Source: Nitrospinae bacterium RIFCSPLOWO2_12_39_16 (GTDB taxonomy: Bacteria; Nitrospinota; Nitrospinia; UBA9942). Taken from it: 13,939 nucleotides of DNA. Each line of letters opens with the position of its first letter. The stretch's first letter is position 1. Shown here in pieces: positions 6,421 through 12,124 of this stretch. A model generated the notes under the pieces. The model saw only the letters and a program-made list of their open reading frames with translations. It was not told the origin of the DNA and did not search any database. The stretch is from NCBI GenBank assembly GCA_001805005.1, contig MHDO01000106.1, forward strand, positions 1-13,939, read 5' to 3'. A program made the position numbers and the translations under genes.

Positions 6421-7407
6421 CTACCACCTTATCAATGCCGAGCCCCATGTAAGTCCGCCGCCGAAAGCCACCATAAGGATTAAATCGCCTTCTTTAATCC
6501 TTCCTTCTTTTAATGCCTCATCAAGTGCAAGGGGGATTGATACCGCCGATGTATTTCCATATTTTTCTATGTTTACAAATATCTTTTCTTTAGGCAGGTC
6601 AAGACTCTCTGCTACGGCATCAATTATCCTCTTGTTTGCCTGATGAGGAATGAGCAAATCTATATCAGAGACCTTATATCCATTTAGTGTTAACGCCTCC
6701 CTTGCAGCCTTAACCATATTTTTTACCGCTATCTTAAAGAGGGAGTTTCCTTTCATTTTTAGCAGGTGGAGTTTACTATCTATTGTTTCATGGGTCAATG
6801 GAGAACTGCTCCCGCCCCCCATCAAATACAAAAGGTCGGCGTATTTACCATCTGAATATATAAGGGTGGATATTATGCCGTCAGCCTTATTCCCACCAAC
6901 ACCTTTTAAGACAGTGGCAGCTGCTCCGTCACCAAACAGGACACAGGTGTTTCTGTCTGTCCAGTCAATGTATCGGCTGAAAATCTCAGTTGCAATCAGA
7001 AGAATTGTTTTGTATTTCCCACTTTTTATATATTGTTCTGCTACTGAAAGGGCATAGATATAACCTGAGCATGCTGCCGATATATCAAATGCAGCAGATT
7101 TTTTTGCGCCTATGGCTGACTGGACAAAACATGCGGTGGAGGGAAAAAACATATCAGGTGTTGCAGTGGCAACGAGGATAAGGTCAATCTCTTCAGGAGT
7201 AACACCGCCGTCTTTTAAAGCCCTATGTGCAGCCTTTACTGCAAGGTCAGAGGCTTTGTCCTTGTCAGACGCTATCCTCCTTTCAGACATTCCGGTACGT
7301 GTATGAATCCACTCATCGGATGTATCAACCATCTTTTCCAAGTCGAAATTTGTAAGTACTTTTTCAGGGACATATGAGCCTGTCCCGATAATCTTAACCC
7401 TTTTCAT
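6421..7407 (-). CDS. fabH: 3-oxoacyl-ACP synthase III (KAS III)
   Basis: 328 residues, family length. It starts fatty acid synthesis by condensing an acyl-CoA primer, usually acetyl-CoA, with malonyl-ACP. The Cys-His-Asn triad is complete: C113 in ISAACSGYIYAL, H255 in LLIPHQANKRI, N285 in YGNTSAVSIP. DEWIHTRTGMSERR near residue 31 and the C-terminal FGGGLTWGSALIRW are family hallmarks. The start MKRVKIIGTGSYVPEKVL aligns with the family, and AAAAAGG stands nine bases before the ATG, right where the upstream repeat ends. It lies between plsX and fabD as in many Proteobacteria. Confidence 0.97.
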   Translation of the reverse strand: MKRVKIIGTGSYVPEKVLTNFDLEKMVDTSDEWIHTRTGMSERRIASDKDKASDLAVKAAHRALKDGGVTPEEIDLILVATATPDMFFPSTACFVQSAIGAKKSAAFDISAACSGYIYALSVAEQYIKSGKYKTILLIATEIFSRYIDWTDRNTCVLFGDGAAATVLKGVGGNKADGIISTLIYSDGKYADLLYLMGGGSSSPLTHETIDSKLHLLKMKGNSLFKIAVKNMVKAAREALTLNGYKVSDIDLLIPHQANKRIIDAVAESLDLPKEKIFVNIEKYGNTSAVSIPLALDEALKEGRIKEGDLILMVAFGGGLTWGSALIRW

Positions 7408-7424
7408 ATTAAAATACCTTTTTG

Positions 7425-7588
7425 GCCACAGATTTACACAGACTTAATAATTATTTTAAATCTTAACCACTGAAATCACTGAAAATAACAACAGGACACT
7501 GAAATAAAATATTTTTAATTCTGTGCCTTTCAGTGTCTCCAGTGGTTAAGTCTTTTAATGCATGTTTTAGTCAGTAAAAGTCAGTGGC
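7425..7588. repeat. Nested double hairpin between plsX and fabH
   Basis: Outer arms, 7425-7443 and 7570-7588, belong to the GCCACAGAC family (14 of 19 inverted matches). Inside lies a second hairpin with unrelated units: arms 7462-7484 and 7528-7550 match at 20 of 23 positions and use CACTGAAAT (period 9). An alternative perfect 10-base pairing is GACACTGAAA (7495-7504) with TTTCAGTGTC (7528-7537). The outer right arm supplies the first base of the plsX stop codon. Confidence 0.9.
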
Positions 7589-8709
7589 TAAATAGTTTTT
7601 TTCTCTGTGTCCTCTGTGGTTATTTCTTTTTCTGTTTCTTTTTTCCTTGAAAAACTTACGATTTCTTTTAATGCCCTCAATACGCCGCCTTTTTTAACCT
7701 CAATCGGCTGAATTTTAATATTACGCTCTATATCCTCCTGTATATGGGTATTTACATTTCCTTTTACAAATTCCCCTGCCTGCCTTATGGCATTTTTTAT
7801 TGCCTTTGGAGATGATGAGCCGTGGGCAATTATACAGATGCCGTTTACACCCAGAAGGGGTGCACCGCCGTATTCTGAATAATCTACACTTTTCTTAAAA
7901 GATTCTAAGTATGGTTTAATTAAAAAATAACCTAATTTGCTCCGCCAGTTTTTTGTAAACACACCCTTTAATGCCTTTCCTATCATGTCTGCCAGGCTTT
8001 CACTTACTTTTAGAGTAATATTGCCGACAAAGCCGTCGCTAATAACAACATCTGTAGTCCCTCCTTTATATAATTCCTTCCCCTCCACATTTCCAATAAA
8101 ATTAAGGGTGCTCTTCTTTAAAACCTTATGAACCTCTTTTGTAATTTCATTCCCCTTGTCCTCTTCTTCTCCATTATTCAAAATTCCAACCTTTGGATTG
8201 TCTCTCCCGAGGACATACTTGGCAAAAACATGCCCCATAATGCCGAATTGAAAAAGCTGGTGGGGTTTGCAGTCAACATTTGCCCCTGCATCTATCAGGA
8301 TTACAGGTCCGCTTGCAGTTGGCAGTTGAACTGCTATTGCAGGCCTGTCAATTCCTTTCAGTGTCCTGAGGATAAGGGTTGATGCAGCCATGACAGCCCC
8401 TGTATTCCCGGCGCTGACAAAGGCATCAGCCTCGCCCCTTTTCACAAGCTCTATGCCGACCTTTATTGAAGAGTCTCTTTTCTTGCGGAGTGCGGCAGAT
8501 GGGGATTCATGCATTTCAATAATCTCTGAGGCATGTCTTATGCTCAGGGGAAGATTTTTCACATCATATTTTTTTAGCTCTGAAGAAATGACCTCTCTCT
8601 TCCCGACTAAAATAATATTAGTGCCAAATTCCCTTGCTGCATGGACTGCCCCCTCAATTATTGCCGATGGGGCTTTATCTCCTCCCATTGTGTCTACTGC
8701 TATTTTCAT
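7588..8709 (-). CDS. plsX: Phosphate acyltransferase PlsX
   Basis: 373 residues from MKIAVDTMGGDKAPSAIIEG. It makes acyl-phosphate from acyl-ACP, feeding the PlsY step of phosphatidic acid synthesis, and so links the neighbouring fatty acid genes to phospholipids. Family motifs seen: the N-terminal DTMGGDKAP, SAGNTGA, VILIDAGANVDCKP, NNGEEEDKGN, and LLGVNGICIIAHG near the C-terminus. The frame runs 28 codons further upstream, but that part (ending FFSPLCLCGKG) is translated hairpin repeat and is not PlsX-like. AAAGG lies 10 bases before the chosen ATG. The protein is somewhat longer than usual (330-350): after about residue 330 it has a basic tail, ending ITTEDTEKKTI, which is read from a repeat arm. 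Confidence 0.95.
   Translation of the reverse strand: MKIAVDTMGGDKAPSAIIEGAVHAAREFGTNIILVGKREVISSELKKYDVKNLPLSIRHASEIIEMHESPSAALRKKRDSSIKVGIELVKRGEADAFVSAGNTGAVMAASTLILRTLKGIDRPAIAVQLPTASGPVILIDAGANVDCKPHQLFQFGIMGHVFAKYVLGRDNPKVGILNNGEEEDKGNEITKEVHKVLKKSTLNFIGNVEGKELYKGGTTDVVISDGFVGNITLKVSESLADMIGKALKGVFTKNWRSKLGYFLIKPYLESFKKSVDYSEYGGAPLLGVNGICIIAHGSSSPKAIKNAIRQAGEFVKGNVNTHIQEDIERNIKIQPIEVKKGGVLRALKEIVSFSRKKETEKEITTEDTEKKTI
7603..7620. repeat. Solo repeat arm encoding the PlsX C-terminus
   Basis: CTCTGTGTCCTCTGTGGT is two 9-base units (CTCTGTGTC, CTCTGTGGT) of the same style as the hairpin arms nearby, but I see no matching inverted arm close by. It lies in frame in the last codons of plsX (TTEDTE), next to the outer arm of the following double hairpin. 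Confidence 0.6.
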
Positions 8710-8724
8710 TTTATTAAGACCTTT

Positions 8725-8863
8725 ACCACAAAGACACAAAGGAGAGAAAAAGAATAACGATTTGAAATTAGACAGGATATACAGGATTAACAAAGAAAAA
8801 ATTTGTCTTTAATTATCCTGATTATCCTGTTAATCCTATCTAAATGCTTTGCGTCTTTGTGGT
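8725..8863. repeat. Nested double hairpin between rpmF and plsX
   Basis: Outer arms ACCACAAAGACACAAAG (8725-8741) and CTTTGCGTCTTTGTGGT (8847-8863) match at 16 of 17 inverted positions (unit CACAAAGA, period 8). Inner arms 8771-8792 and 8819-8840 match at about 17 of 22 with CAGGATATA/CAGGATTAA units (period 9); ATTATCCTG repeats in tandem at 8812-8829. It spans nearly all of the gap: seven bases from the L32 stop and 15 from the plsX ATG. Confidence 0.9.
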
Positions 8864-8870
8864 GAGTAAA

Positions 8871-9056
8871 TTAGTCTACCTCTTCCATCCGCAAAATTTC
8901 ATTTCCCTTGTAGTATCCGCAATTTGGGCATACTTGATGGGGCGGTTTAACCTCATGGCATTGAGGGCAAGTTGAAAGGATAGGCAGACTTATACCATGG
9001 TGAGACCTTCTTTTCCCTCTTCTCGATCTGGATACCTTCTTCTTTGGTACTGGCAT
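8871..9056 (-). CDS. rpmF: Ribosomal protein L32, zinc-binding form
   Basis: 61 residues, MPVPKKKVSRSRRGKRRSHH at the start, the invariant N-terminus of bacterial L32, a component of the large subunit. Four cysteines form a zinc ribbon, CPQC and CPNC about 13 residues apart, so this is the zinc-containing version rather than the zinc-free paralogue used under zinc limitation. GGAGGAA just before the ATG is a strong ribosome binding site. Position between DUF177/YceD and plsX matches the E. coli order and couples ribosome and lipid genes. Confidence 0.97.
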   Translation of the reverse strand: MPVPKKKVSRSRRGKRRSHHGISLPILSTCPQCHEVKPPHQVCPNCGYYKGNEILRMEEVD

Positions 9057-9072
9057 ATTTCCTCCATTTAAA

Positions 9073-9101
9073 AGTTAATAGTGACTAGTGAACAGTACTA
9101 A
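9073..9101. repeat. Degenerate heptamer repeat between the DUF177 gene and rpmF
   Basis: Plus-strand 7-mers TTAATAG, TGACTAG, TGAACAG, TACTAAT form a weak, decayed period-7 pattern that fills the 45-base gap apart from the rpmF ribosome binding site. There is a partial inverted match (TTAGT/ACTAG). It is much less clear than the other elements. Confidence 0.35.
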
Positions 9102-9653
9102 TCACAGTTTTATCTTCTTTAATATTTCTAATCTTTCATCTATATCATTTTCCTTACAGTTACATTTACTAATATTCAAATTCTGACCACAATGTGGACA
9201 CAGCCCCAGACAATTTCCCTTACATAAAGGCTTTATAGAAATAGACAACAGAATCTGGTCCCTTACAGTCGGGAGGATATCTATCTTATCCCCCGTATAA
9301 TAAGAGATATTTAAGTCGCTTTCAATAAGCTCAAGCTCTTCCTTGCTAGAAGATTCTCCCTTTTCAGGAAGATACTCTAATGAGAATTTGGTGCTAATCT
9401 CATCAGTAAAATTGTCAAGACATCTACTGCAAGTTAATTCAACAAATGTGGAAATCTGTCCATTTAGATAGATAACTTCATCACACTTGGTCAAAGTGCA
9501 ATTTATTGTTACATCTTTAACAATTTTAAAATCCCTGTCTCTAAAATCAAGATATGAAGGATTCTTTACAAAGTCAACATTTAATCCCTCATCGCCAATA
9601 TCCTCAATATCAATCCAAAGACCTTCAGGAAGATGAGCTGATTTTTTATCCAC
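9102..9653 (-). CDS. DUF177 / YceD family protein
   Basis: 183 residues from the preferred GTG start at 9653. The family (YceD in E. coli) is linked to large-subunit rRNA and ribosome biogenesis and is almost always next to rpmF, as here. Conserved features: WIDIEDIGDEGL near the start, CSRCL in the middle, and the cysteine-rich end KPLCKGNCLGLCPHCGQNLN followed by KCNC, which could bind zinc. The start is uncertain. The frame is open to a TTG at 9764, but that codon lies in the T tract of the upstream terminator and the residues it would add do not look like the family. GTG at 9701 and GTG at 9653 are the other in-frame choices; 9653 places WIDIEDI at residue 12, as usual. No good Shine-Dalgarno precedes either. 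Confidence 0.85.
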   Translation of the reverse strand: MDKKSAHLPEGLWIDIEDIGDEGLNVDFVKNPSYLDFRDRDFKIVKDVTINCTLTKCDEVIYLNGQISTFVELTCSRCLDNFTDEISTKFSLEYLPEKGESSSKEELELIESDLNISYYTGDKIDILPTVRDQILLSISIKPLCKGNCLGLCPHCGQNLNISKCNCKENDIDERLEILKKIKL

Positions 9654-9764
9654 TGCTGATACTTTATTATCAAAACCCTTTTTGTGGGATTTAGAAACCA
9701 CGGCTATAGATATGCGGGATATTTTTGTCCGCCATATTTTTCTGGAGGATTTCCTACATAACAA

Positions 9765-9791
9765 AAAAACCTGGCAATTAACCAGGTTTTT
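9765..9791 (-). terminator. Rho-independent terminator after the GH57 genes
   Basis: Stem AAAAACCTGG (9765-9774) pairs perfectly with CCAGGTTTTT (9782-9791) around a 7-base loop CAATTAA. On the minus strand it ends in a run of seven T. It stands 71 bases after the GH57 stop and separates those genes from the fab operon, which must then have its own promoter between here and about 9655. I could not find a convincing one. The A/T symmetry means it could also act on the other strand. Confidence 0.85.
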
Positions 9792-9862
9792 AAGAAAACT
9801 TTTTAAATTTATAACTACTTAATATATATCAATATATTCTACTCCTGTCAAGTGCTTTTCCC
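9792..9862. other. AT-rich spacer between GH57 stop and terminator
   Basis: A 71-base AT-rich stretch with runs such as TTAATATATATCAATATATT. I see no gene, tandem repeat or recognised motif in it. Confidence 0.5.
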
Positions 9863-12013
9863 TTAAAATTCCCCTATACCGATAGCCAATTTTATTGTCT
9901 TTGTTTTCATGCTTTTTAAATTCATCTTCCAATGGGATAATATTGCAGAACCCTGATATGTTTTTTCAAATCCATCCTCTGATTGTGAAACTGTCTCTAT
10001 CGGAAAATACCATAAAGATGCAGGCTCTACAAAAGACAGCATTACTTGAAAACGATTCCACTCATCCTTCATGCCAAATAATTTTGTATCAGAGATTTCT
10101 CCCACACTGTTTAATACCTTTTTACCTGCCTCCGCGCTATGATAACCATCTTTAAATATGTAATACCTCAATTCGTTGTCACCTGCCAGTAAGGTTAAAT
10201 TAAACTCTATGCCAAACCAGATATCTATATCCTTATCCCCCATATTTGCAATTTCATAAGTAGAAATTATTTCGGCTCTTTCCTTTGAAAGGCTGAAACT
10301 CTTTAAAATGGATACAGGCATAAGCAACTCGCCTTCTTTAATATTTCCAGTCTTTCTCATGGTTAGATTAACAATACTCTTTTTATCTTGAGATATATTC
10401 TCAACAGTATAAGGCTTATCCACGAAATTACCCAACTCAGGATAACTGCATCTCATAAAATTTCTGATGTCAGTATTGTTTCCTAAGAAATGGTCAACAA
10501 ATGACCTCCGCAGATACCAGTCATATACAATTGCATCGCCCAGCCCTTCCTCTTTTACCTTCACAATATCATGGATAGATTTTGGATTAGCCCCGCCGCC
10601 ATGCTGTCCTGCCTCAGCATCTTTTATCTTGTGATGATATGCCTCTTCCCTGCGGGTTAATGTATTTGACAGATTAAACCGCTTCGGCCTGTAATCAAAC
10701 TCAAACATGGTGCCGCCGTAGTCAGGGTCAAAATATGCGTTTATTTTCTTATTACTTATTAACACCTCATTTAGATTGTCCTTGTCATAATCAAACACCT
10801 TATATTCAATCCAGCTTCTATTTTTATGTGCCTTTTTATCAATAATATTTTCTGCCTCAATCAGATGCTCATATACTGCATGCCTTAGATAGTTTAGATA
10901 CAGTCCCCCAAATAGCCCATGCCAGTAAGCACAATTACACTGACCCCGGTAAAGCTCTCTCAATTCAGGCGGTATCTCTTTACCCTTCTTCTTTTTGATT
11001 TTTTCGCTTACATAGAGCATCTTTTTATGCATCAGATTACTCTCATTATACTTGGTTAAGAAATTATCCCACAGGCCGCCCCTTATAAACGGCTTATATT
11101 TATCCCTTATGCCGCGGTTTTCAAGGTCCTTCATCATTTCCTCAAATTTTAATCCTGCCGTTGTCGGCAAAGACCACTCCATCATCTCTTCATAGGATGC
11201 CATTGGAAGGTATATCCTGCCCATCGGCGGAAATTTTTCTATGTATTCACTAAATGTCGTCATCTCTATCCAATCCAGATTGTCTTCTATCAGCTTGAAA
11301 AAATTCTTGAGCCAGTTTTCCTCATATACCCATTTATGTGTCCCGGGCCACACACCGAACTTCTCACCGTCATCACCGTAAGTAACTCCAGTGACATTGT
11401 GCTCTGACATTATTCTTTTAAAATAATCTAATGTCTCATGGGGGAGTTTAAATGGTATGGAGTATCTCAGAAATTTGTCTATCGGAAAGACAGACATAGT
11501 ATGTCCATGTTTCTCTGTAACATAATATCCGAACATATCCTTATGCTCCAGTCCTGCATAGAAGAAATGGGTATCATCAAGGATTGTATATTTCATCCCT
11601 GCCTTTGATATTATTTTGGGGAGTGAAGGGTCCCATACCCTTTCTGCAAGCCAGATGCCTTTTGCATTATAATTAAACTTCTTTTTTATGAATTCCGTCA
11701 TCATGTTTATCTGTCCTATTGCATCTTTTTCAGGAAGGATGGAGAGGAGAGGCTCATAAAAACCACCGCTTAAAATCTCAATCTGATTTCTCTTAACCAT
11801 ATTTTTTATCTTGTCAAAATACCAGGGGGCTTTACTCTCAATCCACTCAAGGAGGGGGCCTGAATGATGAATGGAGACGCGGATTTTGGGATGACGCTCA
11901 AGTATCTCAACAAATGGGAGATAGCATCTGTTGAATGACTCTTCAAATACGATATCAAAATTTCCGACCGGCTGATGACTGTGAATCCCAAAAAGGAATT
12001 TTATCTTTTTCAT
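9863..12013 (-). CDS. GH57 4-alpha-glucanotransferase / alpha-amylase
   Basis: 716 residues, no signal peptide, so cytoplasmic. The start MKKIKFLFGIHSHQPVGNFD aligns from the first residues with the archaeal Thermococcus 4-alpha-glucanotransferase and Pyrococcus alpha-amylase. Visible GH57 motifs: HSHQP (11-15), SGGFYEP (82-88), nucleophile E124 in GIWLAERVW, acid/base D215 in TYGDDGEKFG, and MTTFSEY (251-257). A central helical part follows (WSLPT, then RGGLWDNFLTKYNESNLMHK), and a beta-sandwich typical of this subfamily fills about 415-716. The enzyme rearranges or trims alpha-1,4-glucans, probably glycogen or maltodextrin. AAAGG lies 10 bases before the ATG, after the hairpin repeat. Transferase versus hydrolase cannot be told from sequence by eye. 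Confidence 0.93.
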   Translation of the reverse strand: MKKIKFLFGIHSHQPVGNFDIVFEESFNRCYLPFVEILERHPKIRVSIHHSGPLLEWIESKAPWYFDKIKNMVKRNQIEILSGGFYEPLLSILPEKDAIGQINMMTEFIKKKFNYNAKGIWLAERVWDPSLPKIISKAGMKYTILDDTHFFYAGLEHKDMFGYYVTEKHGHTMSVFPIDKFLRYSIPFKLPHETLDYFKRIMSEHNVTGVTYGDDGEKFGVWPGTHKWVYEENWLKNFFKLIEDNLDWIEMTTFSEYIEKFPPMGRIYLPMASYEEMMEWSLPTTAGLKFEEMMKDLENRGIRDKYKPFIRGGLWDNFLTKYNESNLMHKKMLYVSEKIKKKKGKEIPPELRELYRGQCNCAYWHGLFGGLYLNYLRHAVYEHLIEAENIIDKKAHKNRSWIEYKVFDYDKDNLNEVLISNKKINAYFDPDYGGTMFEFDYRPKRFNLSNTLTRREEAYHHKIKDAEAGQHGGGANPKSIHDIVKVKEEGLGDAIVYDWYLRRSFVDHFLGNNTDIRNFMRCSYPELGNFVDKPYTVENISQDKKSIVNLTMRKTGNIKEGELLMPVSILKSFSLSKERAEIISTYEIANMGDKDIDIWFGIEFNLTLLAGDNELRYYIFKDGYHSAEAGKKVLNSVGEISDTKLFGMKDEWNRFQVMLSFVEPASLWYFPIETVSQSEDGFEKTYQGSAILSHWKMNLKSMKTKTIKLAIGIGEF

Positions 12014-12032
12014 TCTAAAATTACCTTTCTTA

Positions 12033-12107
12033 CCACAGACTTACACGGATTTTAAAAAAACAACATGACTTCTTATCTTCTTGATTTTGTCTGTGAAAGT
12101 CTTGTGG
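12033..12107. repeat. CCACAGAC-family hairpin between the two GH57 genes
   Basis: Left arm CCACAGACTTACACGGATTT (12033-12052) and right arm GTCTGTGAAAGTCTTGTGG (12089-12107) are inverted copies with one base insertion and a few mismatches. This is the same family as the fabD-fabG and fabH-fabD elements, but in a separate transcription unit. It lies 17 bases after the upstream stop and 19 before the downstream ATG. Confidence 0.8.
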
Positions 12108-12124
12108 CCAATATTGTCAGTTTT

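Noticed and set aside
9085..9101. FapR-like operator (TTAGTAC...ACTAG on the minus strand)
   Set aside because: One half is degenerate, no FapR gene is visible, the site is inside the operon between DUF177 and rpmF, and the stretch is also explained by a decayed heptamer repeat.
9654..9764. DUF177 gene starting at TTG 9764
   Set aside because: The TTG is in the terminator T tract, and the extra 37 residues do not match the family, which begins near WIDIEDI.
5278..12107. Classic insertion sequence or MITE interpretation of the hairpins
   Set aside because: No transposase, no clear target-site duplications, and different elements do not share terminal sequences; I therefore call them repeats only.
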